A stretch of DNA of 62,745 bases, from the NCBI GenBank assembly GCA_944376715.1, contig CALWDO010000012.1:1-62745 (forward strand), given 5' to 3'. The stretch is from an uncultured Lachnoclostridium sp. Lineage in GTDB: Bacteria; Bacillota; Clostridia; Lachnospirales; Lachnospiraceae. The notes below the pieces were generated by a model, which saw only the letters and a program-made list of their open reading frames with translations, was not told where the DNA came from and did not search any database. Positions 33,528-43,368 of the stretch are shown here, one piece after another (position 1 is the first letter of the stretch; each line of letters opens with the position of its first letter). The translations under genes were made by a program, and so were the position numbers.

Positions 33528-34582
33528 AAAAAATTGCAGTGAGGAATCTTCGCCTGTGCACAAAAGACTGTCTTTGCCTTTATGTCTGTCCGGTAGGCGC
33601 GACTGATACCGAAAACAGCGTGATCGACGTGAACAAATGCGTCGGATGCGGCGCATGCGCCGATGCCTGTCCCAGCGCGGCCATATCTATGGTGCCTGTA
33701 GAGTATCCGCCTCAACAGAAAAAGGACGGAGCGGTGCTGGCGGCTTCCAACGCGTTGGCAAAAAATAAGGCGAAGGAGGAAAAGATTGCCCGCCAGCTGG
33801 CAGAAGGGACAGAGAAAGACGGCATGTACCGTCTTATGACCGCTGTGGCAAAATCTGTCCGGTTGGTGAACGAAGATCTGCTGCGGGAATCCGGATATAT
33901 GCTGCCTCAGAGCGCAAATGCACATAAACTTTTGAAAGAACTGACGGAAAATCCGCCCTCTGAGAATTTTCCGGTGGAAGCGGCAAAGAAATTATTAAAT
34001 ATGATACCATGCAATGAAAAACAAAAAGAAGGAGAGGAAAACAATATGAGTAAATACGCAGGAACCCAGACAGAAAAGAACCTGGAGGCAGCTTTTGCGG
34101 GAGAGTCCGAGGCGCGCAATAAATATACCTATTTCGCGTCCGTAGCAAAGAAAGAAGGATATGAGCAGATCGCTGCTCTGTTCCTGAAAACTGCCGACAA
34201 TGAGAAAGAGCATGCGAAAATGTGGTTCAAGGAGATGAACGGCATCGGCGATACAGCAGAGAACCTGCTCCATGCAGCCGAGGGAGAGAATTACGAATGG
34301 ACCGATATGTACGACGGTTTTGCAAAGACAGCTGAAGAAGAAGGATTCCCGGAACTGGCGGCAAAGTTCCGTCTGGTAGCGGCGATTGAGAAACATCATG
34401 AAGAGCGTTACCGTGCTCTGCTTCACAATGTGGAGATGGCGGAAGTGTTTGCCAAGAGCGAAGTCAAAGTATGGGAATGCCGCAACTGCGGACACATCGT
34501 AGTAGGTACTTCCGCGCCGGAGATCTGCCCGACCTGCGCTCATCCGCAGAGTTATTTTGAAGTTCGCTGCGAAAACTATTAA
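33524..34582 (+). CDS. Ferredoxin-rubrerythrin fusion with internal start
   Basis: Residues 1 to about 65 form a 2[4Fe-4S] ferredoxin-like region ([30 protein letters not shown]). A helical linker of about 100 residues follows, then from Met175 a complete 178-residue rubrerythrin: diiron part ([43 protein letters not shown]) and C-terminal rubredoxin ([17 protein letters not shown]). ATG 34046 (Met175) has its own AAGGAGAGG ribosome site, so both the fusion and a stand-alone rubrerythrin may be made. Rubrerythrin reduces H2O2 in anaerobes. Confidence 0.88.
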   Translation: MKKIAVRNLRLCTKDCLCLYVCPVGATDTENSVIDVNKCVGCGACADACPSAAISMVPVEYPPQQKKDGAVLAASNALAKNKAKEEKIARQLAEGTEKDGMYRLMTAVAKSVRLVNEDLLRESGYMLPQSANAHKLLKELTENPPSENFPVEAAKKLLNMIPCNEKQKEGEENNMSKYAGTQTEKNLEAAFAGESEARNKYTYFASVAKKEGYEQIAALFLKTADNEKEHAKMWFKEMNGIGDTAENLLHAAEGENYEWTDMYDGFAKTAEEEGFPELAAKFRLVAAIEKHHEERYRALLHNVEMAEVFAKSEVKVWECRNCGHIVVGTSAPEICPTCAHPQSYFEVRCENY

Positions 34583-34605
34583 AATTTTCGGGTATAAGCG
34601 ATAAT

Positions 34606-34652
34606 GGGAAGAGCCGCTTCTGCTGTCCGGCAGAGGCGGCTCTTCCCGTTTT
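34606..34652 (+). terminator. Terminator after the rubrerythrin gene
   Basis: GGGAAGAGCCGC (34606-34617) and GCGGCTCTTCCC (34636-34647) form a perfect 12-bp stem with an inner CTGC/GCAG pair, followed by GTTTTA. It lies between this operon and the convergent prs gene. Confidence 0.8.
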
Positions 34653-34657
34653 ACAAG

Positions 34658-35851
34658 CTAGTCAATATTCTGCAGCCGGATGGCTGTCTCTCTTTTCTCC
34701 AGAAGAGCATGGATCCGTTCGGTAGGATCGTTTACGTGCTCGGTAGAAGTGTCGTGGTTGATGCAGTCGATGATGGCGGCCAGGAACTTGGTCATATTGG
34801 CTTCCACATAATATGGACGGGAAAGCAGTTCCGGCGGGCGGTAGGTCAGATTTGTCGTTACCACACGGTCAATATATCCTTTTTCATAATAATCATCGAA
34901 TTTTTCCAGACCGTCTGTAAAGAGACCGAAAGTAGTACATACAAATACACGCTTTGCGCCGCGGTTTTTGATCTGACGGGCCACATCGAGCATGCTCTCG
35001 CCGGAAGAGATCATGTCGTCTATAATGATGACGTCCTTGCCATGCAGGTCGTCTCCCAGAAACTCATGGGCTACGATGGGATTCTTGCCGTTTACAACTC
35101 TGGAGTAGTCTCTTCGTTTGTAGAACATACCCATTTCCACACCCAGCACACCGGCGAAATAGACGGCCCGTCCCATGGCTCCTTCGTCAGGGCTTATAAC
35201 CATCAGGTGGTCTTTGTCAAGCTTCAGATCAGGCACTGCGCGGAGCAGCCCGCGGATAAACTGATACGGAGGATTGAAGCTGTCAAATCCGTAGAGCGGG
35301 ATGGCGTTGCAGACCCGGGGATCGTGGGCATCAAAGGTAATGATGTTGGTGACGCCCATGTCTACCAGCTCCTGAAGGGCAAAGGCACAGTCCAAAGATT
35401 CCCGCTGGCTTCTTTTGTGCTGGCGGCTTTCATACAGGAAAGGCATGATCACATTGATCCTGCGGGCTTTTCCGTTGGTAGCGGAGATGACTCTTTTCAG
35501 ATCCTGGTAATGATCGTCCGGGGACATGTGATTTTCGTGGCCGCAGACGGAATAAGTCAGACTGTAATTGGTGATATCAGCCATAATGAACAGATCGACG
35601 CCGCGTACAGAATCGTACAGGATTCCTTTGGCTTCTCCTGTGCCGAAACGGGGGCATGCGCTGCGAACAAGATAGGTGTCTTCGCGGTATCCCTGGAAAC
35701 TGGGGGTATTCTGGAGATCCTGATTGGATTTTCCGCGAAACTCTACCAGAAACCGGTCTACATTTTCTGCCAGATCGCGGCACCCTTCCAGGGCGGCCAC
35801 CTTCAGCGGCGCGATGGGCAGAATATTATCATAAGAAAACTGATTGGACAT
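34658..35851 (-). CDS. prs: Ribose-phosphate pyrophosphokinase
   Basis: Prs makes PRPP for nucleotide, histidine and tryptophan synthesis. The 397-residue protein has the flexible-loop and PRPP-binding motifs (VISPDEGAMGRAVYFAG, VIIIDDMISSGESMLDVA). It is longer than the usual 310-320 residue bacterial enzyme, as in a divergent type common in Lachnospiraceae, with additions near the N terminus. AGGAGG precedes the minus-strand ATG. Confidence 0.9.
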   Translation of the reverse strand: MSNQFSYDNILPIAPLKVAALEGCRDLAENVDRFLVEFRGKSNQDLQNTPSFQGYREDTYLVRSACPRFGTGEAKGILYDSVRGVDLFIMADITNYSLTYSVCGHENHMSPDDHYQDLKRVISATNGKARRINVIMPFLYESRQHKRSQRESLDCAFALQELVDMGVTNIITFDAHDPRVCNAIPLYGFDSFNPPYQFIRGLLRAVPDLKLDKDHLMVISPDEGAMGRAVYFAGVLGVEMGMFYKRRDYSRVVNGKNPIVAHEFLGDDLHGKDVIIIDDMISSGESMLDVARQIKNRGAKRVFVCTTFGLFTDGLEKFDDYYEKGYIDRVVTTNLTYRPPELLSRPYYVEANMTKFLAAIIDCINHDTSTEHVNDPTERIHALLEKRETAIRLQNID

Positions 35852-35885
35852 AAAATCCTCCTGTCATTGGTGAACGTATATTATA

Positions 35886-35915
35886 TTTATAACATCAGAA
35901 GGGAAAGGCAGTCAA
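35886..35915 (-). promoter_or_regulatory. Promoter of prs
   Basis: On the minus strand TTGACT (35910-35915) and an extended -10 TGTTATAAA (TATAAA at 35886-35891) are 18 bases apart. Confidence 0.65.
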
Positions 35916-35930
35916 CCCATATACGGAAGA

Positions 35931-35959
35931 TTGCAATTTCAGTATAAATTTAGTATAGT
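35931..35959 (+). promoter_or_regulatory. Promoter of the DUF512-der operon
   Basis: TTGCAA (35931-35936) and TATAGT (35954-35959) are 17 bases apart, back to back with the prs promoter. The leader is about 25 bases. Confidence 0.6.
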
Positions 35960-35991
35960 AAGTACAGAACAAAAGTAAAAGGGAGAAGAAG

Positions 35992-37293
35992 ATGGAGCAG
36001 AGAATCGTGTCTGTAGTGCCCGGAAGCATTGCAGAAGAACTGGAGATCGAGGCCGGAGACGTGCTGGTTTCTGTGAACGGACAGACGCCGGAAGATGTGT
36101 TTGATTATCGTTATCTGATCAATGAGGAACAGCTGCTGGTGCTGATCCGCAAACCGGACGGCGAAGAATGGGAACTGGAGATCGAGAAAGAATATGAGGA
36201 CGATCTGGGAATCGAATTTGAGAACGGTTTGATGGATGAGTACCGTTCCTGCAGAAATAAGTGTATTTTCTGTTTTATCGATCAGCTGCCGAAGGGGATG
36301 CGGGAGACGCTCTATTTCAAAGATGATGATTCCAGGCTGTCTTTTCTGCAGGGCAATTATCTGACGTTGACCAATATGAGCGATCATGATATTGACCGGA
36401 TCATCAAATATAAACTATCTCCGATCAATATTTCTTTCCACACCACAAATCCAAAGCTGCGGTGCCAGATGCTTCACAACCGTTTTGCAGGAGAAGTATT
36501 CGGCAAGGTCCGCAGACTGAAAGAAGCCGGGATTGAGATGAACGGACAGATCGTACTCTGTAAGGGCGTCAACGACGGGGAGGAACTGGAGCGGTCGATC
36601 CGGGATCTGACCGGATATATGCCGGAGCTTCAGAGCGTGTCTGTAGTGCCTGTGGGGCTCACCAGATACAGGGAAGGACTGTATCCGCTGGAGCCATTTG
36701 ATCGGGAAGACGCCTGTAAAGTACTGGATTGTATTCAAAGATGGCAGGAAAAGCTTTTCAGGGAACACGGGACACATTTTATCCATGCGGGAGATGAGTG
36801 GTATCTTCTCGCGGAAAGGCCGATGCCGGCGGAAGACACTTATGACGGTTATCTGCAGCTGGAAAACGGCGTGGGTATGGTGCGTCTGCTGGACGAAGAG
36901 ATCAGAGAAAGTCTGTCCGGTATCACAGGAGACAGCAGAGAGCGCCGTGTTACTATCGCTACAGGCAAGCTGGCGGCTCCGATCCTGGAAGGACACGTGA
37001 AAAAGATTACAGAGAAATTTCCGTATGTGAGCGTTCAGGTGGCCGCCATCAAAAACTGTTTTTTTGGAGAGAAAATTACGGTTGCGGGACTTCTGACCGG
37101 AGAGGATTTGATCGGGCAGCTGAAGGGGAAAGATCTGGGCAGCCGGCTTCTGATTACAGAGCATATGCTGAAGAGCGGCGAACCGGTTTTTCTTGACGAC
37201 GTGACTGTGGAGGAACTGGAAAAAACTTTACAAATCAAGGTATCCATAGTAAAATCAGGCGGAAATGACCTGATCAGAAGTATTATAGAGTAA
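35992..37293 (+). CDS. DUF512 radical SAM-like protein with PDZ domain
   Basis: This 433-residue protein has an N-terminal PDZ-like domain (VVPGSIAEELEIEAGDVLVSV), a radical SAM-type cysteine motif (CRNKCIFCFIDQLP, about residues 84-97) and a C-terminal DUF512 domain. Its reaction is unknown. It is commonly found beside der in Clostridia, as here, which hints at ribosome or translation work, but that is only context. AAAAGGGAGAAGAAG precedes the ATG. Confidence 0.88.
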   Translation: MEQRIVSVVPGSIAEELEIEAGDVLVSVNGQTPEDVFDYRYLINEEQLLVLIRKPDGEEWELEIEKEYEDDLGIEFENGLMDEYRSCRNKCIFCFIDQLPKGMRETLYFKDDDSRLSFLQGNYLTLTNMSDHDIDRIIKYKLSPINISFHTTNPKLRCQMLHNRFAGEVFGKVRRLKEAGIEMNGQIVLCKGVNDGEELERSIRDLTGYMPELQSVSVVPVGLTRYREGLYPLEPFDREDACKVLDCIQRWQEKLFREHGTHFIHAGDEWYLLAERPMPAEDTYDGYLQLENGVGMVRLLDEEIRESLSGITGDSRERRVTIATGKLAAPILEGHVKKITEKFPYVSVQVAAIKNCFFGEKITVAGLLTGEDLIGQLKGKDLGSRLLITEHMLKSGEPVFLDDVTVEELEKTLQIKVSIVKSGGNDLIRSIIE

Positions 37294-37312
37294 CACAAGA
37301 AAGAGGTAGTAT

Positions 37313-38638
37313 ATGAGCAGACCAATCGTGGCTATTGTAGGCCGTCCGAACGTGGGAAAATCCACACTGTTCAACGCGCTGGCGGGAGAGAATATCTCCA
37401 TTGTCAAGGATACTCCCGGCGTGACCCGGGACAGAATCTATGCGGACGTCTCATGGCTGAACCATAATTTTACCATGATTGATACCGGAGGAATCGAACC
37501 GGACAGCAGCGATATTATTTTGTCCCAGATGAGGGAGCAGGCACAGATCGCCATTGACACCGCCGATGTGATTATATTTCTGGTAGATGTGCGCCAGGGG
37601 CTGCAGGACGCGGATTCTAAAGTGGCGGATATGCTCCGCCGTTCCCGCAAGCCGGTGGTACTGGTAGTCAATAAGGTAGACAGCTTCCAGAAATATATGG
37701 CGGACATCTACGAATTTTATAATCTGGGGATCGGGGATCCGGTGCCGGTGTCCGCGGCTTCCCGTCTTGGGATCGGCGATATGCTGGACGAGGTGGTGAA
37801 ACATTTTCCGGAGGATTCCGGGGAAGACGAAGAAGACGAGCGGCCCAGAGTGGCGATCGTGGGTAAGCCCAACGTGGGAAAATCCTCCATTATCAACCGG
37901 CTGGTGGGTGAGAACCGGGTAATCGTGTCCAATATTGCGGGGACGACCAGGGACGCCATCGACACGGAGATCTCTCATGGAGGCAAAGAATATGTATTTA
38001 TTGATACTGCAGGACTCCGCCGGAAAAATAAGATCAAAGAGGAACTGGAGCGTTACAGTATTATCCGTACGGTAACTGCAGTGGAGCGCGCAGATGTGGT
38101 AGTCGTTGTGATCGATGCTTCGGAGGGCGTGACTGAGCAGGACGCGAAGATTGCGGGCATTGCCCATGAAAGAGGCAAAGGCATCATCGTGGCGGTCAAT
38201 AAATGGGACGCCATCGAGAAGACCGATAAAACGATCTATGAGTTTTCCAGAAAGGTCCGCGAGACTCTGTCTTTCATGCCGTATGCAGAGCTCCTGTTTA
38301 TTTCCGCGGTGACAGGACAGCGTCTGACTAAATTGTTTGATTTGATTGACGTGATTATTGAAAACCGCGCTATGCGGATTCAGACAGGTGTGCTCAACGA
38401 GATCATTACAGAGGCGGTAGCTATGCAGCAGCCTCCTTCAGACCGGGGGCGCAGGCTCAAGATTTATTATGTGACGCAGGTGTCGGTGAAACCGCCTACG
38501 TTTGTAGTATTCGTGAATGACAAAGAACTGATGCATTTTTCCTATACCAGGTATCTGGAGAATAAGATCAGGGAGGCGTTCGGCTTTAAGGGGACGTCCT
38601 TAAAATTTATCATACGGGAGAGAAAGGAAAAAGATTGA
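37313..38638 (+). CDS. der: Ribosome biogenesis GTPase Der (EngA)
   Basis: Der is a double GTPase needed for 50S assembly. The 441-residue protein has two G domains, with G1 motifs GRPNVGKST (about residue 9) and GKPNVGKSS (about 184), DTGG and DTAG boxes, NKVD and NKWD, and the C-terminal KH-like domain ending in IIRERK. All features are normal. Confidence 0.97.
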   Translation: MSRPIVAIVGRPNVGKSTLFNALAGENISIVKDTPGVTRDRIYADVSWLNHNFTMIDTGGIEPDSSDIILSQMREQAQIAIDTADVIIFLVDVRQGLQDADSKVADMLRRSRKPVVLVVNKVDSFQKYMADIYEFYNLGIGDPVPVSAASRLGIGDMLDEVVKHFPEDSGEDEEDERPRVAIVGKPNVGKSSIINRLVGENRVIVSNIAGTTRDAIDTEISHGGKEYVFIDTAGLRRKNKIKEELERYSIIRTVTAVERADVVVVVIDASEGVTEQDAKIAGIAHERGKGIIVAVNKWDAIEKTDKTIYEFSRKVRETLSFMPYAELLFISAVTGQRLTKLFDLIDVIIENRAMRIQTGVLNEIITEAVAMQQPPSDRGRRLKIYYVTQVSVKPPTFVVFVNDKELMHFSYTRYLENKIREAFGFKGTSLKFIIRERKEKD

Positions 38639-38639
38639 C

Positions 38640-39284
38640 ATGGTACGCTTGGCTTGTCTGGCGATCGGATATCTGTTCGGGATTTTCCAGACCGCATATA
38701 TTTATGGGCGATTAAACGGGATCGATATCCGTGAGTATGGAAGCGGCAACGCAGGAACCACCAATGCGCTGCGGGTCCTGGGGAAAAAAGCAGGGCTGAT
38801 CGTGTTCCTGGGAGACGTGGCGAAAACGGTGCTGGCCGTGGTGGTTGTCCGGCTTTTGTTTGGAGCGACTCATGCGGACATGCTTCCGCTTCTGGGTATC
38901 TATGCCGCTGCCGGCGCGATCCTCGGGCACAATTTTCCGGTACAGCTTGGCTTCAAAGGCGGAAAGGGGATTGCGTGCACGGCGGGGCTGATCGCTACGC
39001 TGGGGCCGATCGTGATCGTGCTGGAAGCGTTGACGTTCCTGGTGACAGTAGCCGTTACCAGATATGTTTCCCTGGGGTCGATCCTGGTAGTGATTGAGCT
39101 GGTAGTGTGTTTGATTGTGCTGGGGCAGAACGGTTATTACGGTATGAGCCAGGGGCATCTGATCGAATTCTATGTGGTGGCGGCCTTACTGGCGGCTATG
39201 GCGATTTACCGGCACCGGGCGAATATCCGGCGGCTGTTAAACGGGACTGAAAGCAAGATTTTCCAGAAAAAATCAGAATCATAA
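38640..39284 (+). CDS. plsY: Glycerol-3-phosphate acyltransferase PlsY
   Basis: PlsY transfers an acyl group from acyl-phosphate to glycerol 3-phosphate, the first step of phospholipid synthesis. The 214-residue membrane protein shows the three PlsY motifs: YGSGNAGTTNALRVLGKK, GHNFPVQLGFKGGKGIA and the later YVSLGSI region. It follows der by one base and precedes gpsA, which supplies its substrate. Confidence 0.96.
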   Translation: MVRLACLAIGYLFGIFQTAYIYGRLNGIDIREYGSGNAGTTNALRVLGKKAGLIVFLGDVAKTVLAVVVVRLLFGATHADMLPLLGIYAAAGAILGHNFPVQLGFKGGKGIACTAGLIATLGPIVIVLEALTFLVTVAVTRYVSLGSILVVIELVVCLIVLGQNGYYGMSQGHLIEFYVVAALLAAMAIYRHRANIRRLLNGTESKIFQKKSES

Positions 39285-39299
39285 AGGAGAAGGATTATT

Positions 39300-40313
39300 A
39301 TGGCAAAAATCAGTATTATCGGAGCAGGAAGCTGGGGTACGGCCCTCGCAAAGCTTCTCGCCGGCAACGGACATGAAGTGACTATGTGGTCGATTGCGGA
39401 AGATGAGATCCGCATGCTTCAGGAGAATCATGAACATCTGACCAAGCTTCCGGGAGTAAAGCTTCCGGAAGACATCGTTTTTACAACAGATATGGAAAGC
39501 GCGGTGAAGGGAAAGGATATGCTGGTTCTTGCGGTGCCGTCTCCGTATACCAGAAGCACTTCCCGGACCATGGCGCCGTATGTGAGTGAAGGACAGCTTA
39601 TTGTCAGCGTAGCGAAAGGAATCGAAGAGAGCACATTGAAAGTGCTGGCAGATGTGATTAAGGAAGAGATCCCGCAGGCAGATGTGGCGGTGCTGTGCGG
39701 ACCCAGCCATGCGGAGGAAGTGGGAAGGGGTATTCCCACGACTGTGGTTGCCGGGGCAAAGACCAGGAAAACTGCCGAATATATCCAGAATGTGTTTATG
39801 AACAAAGTATTCCGTGTTTATACCAGCCCTGATATGATGGGCATGGAACTGGGCGGAGCTCTGAAGAATGTCATCGCGCTGGCCGCAGGTATCGCCGACG
39901 GCCTGGGATGCGGAGATAACACCAAGGCGGCTCTGATCACCAGAGGCATCGCGGAGATGAGCCGTCTGGGCGTGGCTATGGGCGGCCATATTGAGACATT
40001 TAACGGGCTGACCGGGATCGGAGACCTGATTGTGACCTGTGCTTCCCGCCACAGCCGGAACCGTAAGGCCGGGTACCTGATTGGCCAGGGCAAGACCATG
40101 CAGGAGGCTATGGATGAAGTGAAAATGGTAGTGGAAGGAGTCTATTCCGCAAAAGCGGCAAAGACCCTTGCTGAAAAATATCATATTGATATGCCGATCG
40201 TAGAAGAAGTCAATCAAGTGTTGTTTGAAGGGAAAAGTGCCAAAGAAGCTATGTCGGATCTGATGCTGCGGGATAAGAAGATTGAACATCCGGAACTTCC
40301 TTGGGAAGAGTAA
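39300..40313 (+). CDS. gpsA: Glycerol-3-phosphate dehydrogenase (NAD(P)+)
   Basis: GpsA reduces dihydroxyacetone phosphate to glycerol 3-phosphate for lipid synthesis. The 337-residue protein has the N-terminal dinucleotide fold (IIGAGSWGTALAKLLAGNG), the catalytic lysine region ALKNVIALAAGIADGLG and GIGDLIVTCASRHSRNR. Ribosome site AAAGGAGAAGG is strong. plsY-gpsA is a common pairing. Confidence 0.97.
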   Translation: MAKISIIGAGSWGTALAKLLAGNGHEVTMWSIAEDEIRMLQENHEHLTKLPGVKLPEDIVFTTDMESAVKGKDMLVLAVPSPYTRSTSRTMAPYVSEGQLIVSVAKGIEESTLKVLADVIKEEIPQADVAVLCGPSHAEEVGRGIPTTVVAGAKTRKTAEYIQNVFMNKVFRVYTSPDMMGMELGGALKNVIALAAGIADGLGCGDNTKAALITRGIAEMSRLGVAMGGHIETFNGLTGIGDLIVTCASRHSRNRKAGYLIGQGKTMQEAMDEVKMVVEGVYSAKAAKTLAEKYHIDMPIVEEVNQVLFEGKSAKEAMSDLMLRDKKIEHPELPWEE

Positions 40314-40323
40314 CGGATTTTCC

Positions 40324-40352
40324 GTGACATAAAAAGCGGAATGTATTATAAT
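40324..40352 (+). promoter_or_regulatory. Promoter of the pspA operon
   Basis: GTGACA (40324-40329) and TATAAT (40347-40352) are 17 bases apart. I see no additional extracytoplasmic-function sigma motif. Confidence 0.6.
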
Positions 40353-40393
40353 GGGTAGCAAATAAGCCAAACGGCAAAGAAGGAGGACACACG

Positions 40394-41080
40394 GTGGCAG
40401 GAATTATCAAACGGTTTGGGGATATCATGTCGGCGAATATCAACGCGCTTTTGGACAAAGCAGAAGACCCGGAAAAGATGATTGACCAGTACCTTCGCAA
40501 CCTGGAAAGCGATCTGGGAAAGGTGAAAGCAGAGACGGCGTCTGTGATGGCTGAGGAGAGCCGCTGCAAGAGACAGCTGGATGAGTGCGCGGCTGACATT
40601 GACAAGATGCAGCGCTATGCGGAGAAAGCGGTGATGGCGGGAAATGATGGGGATGCCCGTCAGTTTCTGGAGAAGAAACAGCAGCTTGCGGGAAAACAGG
40701 CAGGACTTCAGCAGGCGTATGACCAGGCGCATCAGAATGCGGTGAAGATGAAAGAGATGCATGACAAACTGGTCAAAGATATCGGCGAGCTGAATGCCAG
40801 AAGAGATTCCATCAAAGCTAAGATGGCAGTGGCAAAGACTCAGGAAAGGCTCAATAAGATCGGTTCCTCCGTGGAAGGGGCCGCGGGCAATCTGTCTGCT
40901 TTTGACCGTATGGAGGAAAAGGCAAACCGTATGCTGGATGAAGCCAATGCCATGGCAGAGCTGAATGCGTCCTCCGTGTCGGATGATATCGATGATTTGG
41001 CTGCAAAATACGACAATCCGTCTTCCGGCCCTGCGGTGGATGATGAGCTGGCTGCTCTTAAGGCGAAGTTGGGCAGATAG
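40394..41080 (+). CDS. pspA: PspA/IM30 family membrane-stress protein
   Basis: PspA proteins bind stressed inner membranes and form ESCRT-III-like assemblies. The 228-residue protein has the typical start (AGIIKRFGDIMSANINALLD, amphipathic helix) and long coiled-coil helices through about residue 190. The start is GTG 40394 with AGGAGG upstream. The following zinc-ribbon and SPFH genes match the Bacillus ydjFGHI arrangement. Confidence 0.92.
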   Translation: MAGIIKRFGDIMSANINALLDKAEDPEKMIDQYLRNLESDLGKVKAETASVMAEESRCKRQLDECAADIDKMQRYAEKAVMAGNDGDARQFLEKKQQLAGKQAGLQQAYDQAHQNAVKMKEMHDKLVKDIGELNARRDSIKAKMAVAKTQERLNKIGSSVEGAAGNLSAFDRMEEKANRMLDEANAMAELNASSVSDDIDDLAAKYDNPSSGPAVDDELAALKAKLGR

Positions 41081-41092
41081 GTAATTCAGATC

Positions 41093-41149
41093 AAAAGCTG
41101 GCGCAAAATAGAAGAACCCGCCGGGTTTGGCTGTTTTGCACCGGCTTTT
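41093..41149 (+). other. Large hairpin between pspA and the zinc-ribbon gene
   Basis: AAAAGCTGGCGCAAAA (41093-41108) pairs with TTTTGCACCGGCTTTT (41134-41149) with one mismatch and one G-U, enclosing a small AACCC/GGGTT hairpin. The T-rich end suggests a partial terminator that would lower expression of the downstream genes relative to pspA. Confidence 0.6.
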
Positions 41150-41197
41150 CTTGTTCCCGGGATGATCGTGGAAATAACGAAAGAGGAGTCTGTATCA

Positions 41198-42325
41198 GTG
41201 AGTGAAGTATATTATTGTGAAAACTGCGGCGGGGTCATGGAATTTGACGTGGCCAGCCAGGCGCTTAAATGTCCTCATTGCGGCTCGGTCAGGGAAATTC
41301 AGACAGATGGCCGGAAAGTAGAAGAGCATCGCCTGACAGGCTACGCAAAGAGAGAGATCCGCGCGGAAGAAAAGCAGTCCACTACCATGCAGTGCCCGTC
41401 CTGCGGAGCCACAGTGGAAGTGGAGGCTACCAGTACGGCAAAGGAGTGCCCTTACTGCGGTACAGCTTTTGTGCTGGCGGAAAAGCAGCTCTCAAATATT
41501 GTGCCGGATGGAGTGCTTCCATTTAAAATTGACAAGAATCGGGTGGGAGAGATCTTCCGGAGATGGATGAAAGGCCGCTGGCTGGCACCGGGGGAACTGA
41601 AGCACCTGTATCAGAAGGATAAATTGCAGGGAATCTACATTCCCTATTGGACATTCGATGCGGACGCGTCGGCGGATTATGCGGCGGAAGGCGGGAAGAA
41701 TCATCCCATAAGAGTCCGGAACGCAAAAGGAGAAGAGGAGACACGGATGGAGATCCGGTGGCAGCCCACGAGGGGAAGGGTGAGCCAATTCTTTGACGAT
41801 GTGCTGGTCCACGCATCCGACCGTCTGGACGACCAGTTGATCCAGGCGATTGAGCCGTTCCATACCAAGGAAATTCCTCCTTATTCACCGGACTACCTGT
41901 CCGGCTACAGTTCAGAGATTTATACTGTGGATCTGGAGGACGCCCACCGTACGGCAAGAACACAGATGGAGAAAGAGTTGTATGCTTTGGCAGAGCAGGA
42001 TGTGCTCCGAAGATATGACCATGTGAGAAATGTAAGGCTGAATGCGGTCTATAGAAACGAAACTTACAAACATGTTCTTTTGCCGGTATATGCTACTTCA
42101 TACCATTATAAACGGCGCCAGTATACGGTACTGATCAATGGAGAGACAGGGAGGATCCAGGGAGAATATCCCAAGAGCCCGGCAAAAATTGCATTGATCG
42201 TACTTATTATCGCGGTATTCATCGGCGCGTTCTTTTTCCTCACTTCCGACAGAGGCGGGCGCAGATATGGATATGATGAGCCGGTATATACAGAGGCAGA
42301 ATACGAACAAATCGAAGAGGGGTGA
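41198..42325 (+). CDS. Zinc-ribbon membrane protein, YdjG-like
   Basis: The 375-residue protein has two N-terminal zinc ribbons (CENCGGVMEF...CPHCGS and CPSCGATVEV...CPYCGT), a middle domain (KHLYQKDKLQGIYIPYWTFD) and one C-terminal membrane helix (about 337-355) with an acidic tail. It resembles B. subtilis YdjG, which helps recruit PspA to the membrane. GTG 41198 has GAGGAG nine bases upstream; ATG 41162 in the same frame has no site. A separate YdjH is missing. Confidence 0.78.
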   Translation: MSEVYYCENCGGVMEFDVASQALKCPHCGSVREIQTDGRKVEEHRLTGYAKREIRAEEKQSTTMQCPSCGATVEVEATSTAKECPYCGTAFVLAEKQLSNIVPDGVLPFKIDKNRVGEIFRRWMKGRWLAPGELKHLYQKDKLQGIYIPYWTFDADASADYAAEGGKNHPIRVRNAKGEEETRMEIRWQPTRGRVSQFFDDVLVHASDRLDDQLIQAIEPFHTKEIPPYSPDYLSGYSSEIYTVDLEDAHRTARTQMEKELYALAEQDVLRRYDHVRNVRLNAVYRNETYKHVLLPVYATSYHYKRRQYTVLINGETGRIQGEYPKSPAKIALIVLIIAVFIGAFFFLTSDRGGRRYGYDEPVYTEAEYEQIEEG

Positions 42326-42331
42326 CAGGAT

Positions 42332-43315
42332 ATGGCTTTATTTGGAAACCAGTTTGCCAATGTGGTAGAATGGGAAGAATACAGGGACGATGTCCTTTTC
42401 TGGAAATGGGGTAACCGGGAGATCAAGAAAGGCAGCCGGTTGATTATCCGCCCGGGACAGGATGCCATTTTTCTTTACAATGGAAAAGTAGAGGGAATAT
42501 TTACAGACGAGGGAAGCTTTGATATCGAGTCTGAGATTTTGCCGTTCCTCTCTACGCTGAAGGGCTTCCGCTTTGGATTCAACAGTGGGATCCGCGCGGA
42601 GGTATTGTTTATTAACACAAAAGAAGTGACTGTCAAATGGGGCACCAAAAATCCCATCAATATGCCTGCGCCGGGACTTCCGGGCGGCATGCCGATCCGT
42701 GCGTTCGGTACATTCTGCTGCAAAGTGTCTGATCACGCAGTATTGATTGAAAAGATCGCGGGAGTGAAACAGCAGTTTACGATTGATGATGTAAAAGAGC
42801 GCGTGGTAGCCATGCTGGATCAGCTCCTGATGAAATGGATCTCCAGAGAAGGCAAGGATATGTTTAACCTGCAGGCCAATTCGTTTGATATAGCGAAAGG
42901 TATTCAGGAAGATATGGATATGGAGATGATGAAGATCGGTATCGGCATCACAGCATTCAATATTTCCAGTTTCAGTTACCCGGAAGAGATCCAGAAGATG
43001 GCGACGAAAGCCGCATCCCAGAGCATGGTCGGAGACATGGGACGTTACCAGCAGATGGCGATGATGGACGCTGTGTCAGGAGGAGGCGGAGGAGGAACCG
43101 CGTCGGATATGGCAGGTATGGCCATGGGTATGGCTATGGGACAGCAGATGGCATCCCAGATGAATCAGATGTACGGACAAAATACAGGCGCACAGCAGCA
43201 GGCTGCTCCATCACAGGGAGCTGTTCCGGCGGGAGGATGCAAGTTCTGTCCGGACTGCGGGACGAAGACAGAAGGAATGAAATTCTGCCCTAACTGCGGC
43301 AGAAAACTGATGTAG
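42332..43315 (+). CDS. SPFH-domain protein with zinc ribbon, YdjI-like
   Basis: This 327-residue protein has an SPFH (flotillin-like) domain in its first about 230 residues (GSRLIIRPGQDAIFLYNGKV), a glycine/methionine-rich low-complexity linker and a C-terminal double zinc ribbon (CKFCPDCGTK, MKFCPNCGRK). It matches the YdjI family that associates with PspA in Bacillus. It lies six bases after its partner gene. Confidence 0.85.
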   Translation: MALFGNQFANVVEWEEYRDDVLFWKWGNREIKKGSRLIIRPGQDAIFLYNGKVEGIFTDEGSFDIESEILPFLSTLKGFRFGFNSGIRAEVLFINTKEVTVKWGTKNPINMPAPGLPGGMPIRAFGTFCCKVSDHAVLIEKIAGVKQQFTIDDVKERVVAMLDQLLMKWISREGKDMFNLQANSFDIAKGIQEDMDMEMMKIGIGITAFNISSFSYPEEIQKMATKAASQSMVGDMGRYQQMAMMDAVSGGGGGGTASDMAGMAMGMAMGQQMASQMNQMYGQNTGAQQQAAPSQGAVPAGGCKFCPDCGTKTEGMKFCPNCGRKLM

Positions 43316-43368
43316 ACGGCACAGGAACCAAGACAGAGCCGGTGACTGGATAGAAAAGGGAATAGCGG

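Noticed and set aside
34604-35947. A 447-codon open frame on the plus strand opposite prs
   Set aside because: prs on the minus strand has clear catalytic motifs, a promoter and AGGAGG; the opposing frame has no ribosome site or recognisable domain and begins inside the terminator.
43316-43368. Possible SAM or cobalamin riboswitch before the homocysteine methyltransferase
   Set aside because: The gap is only 53 bases and shows no conserved riboswitch segments.
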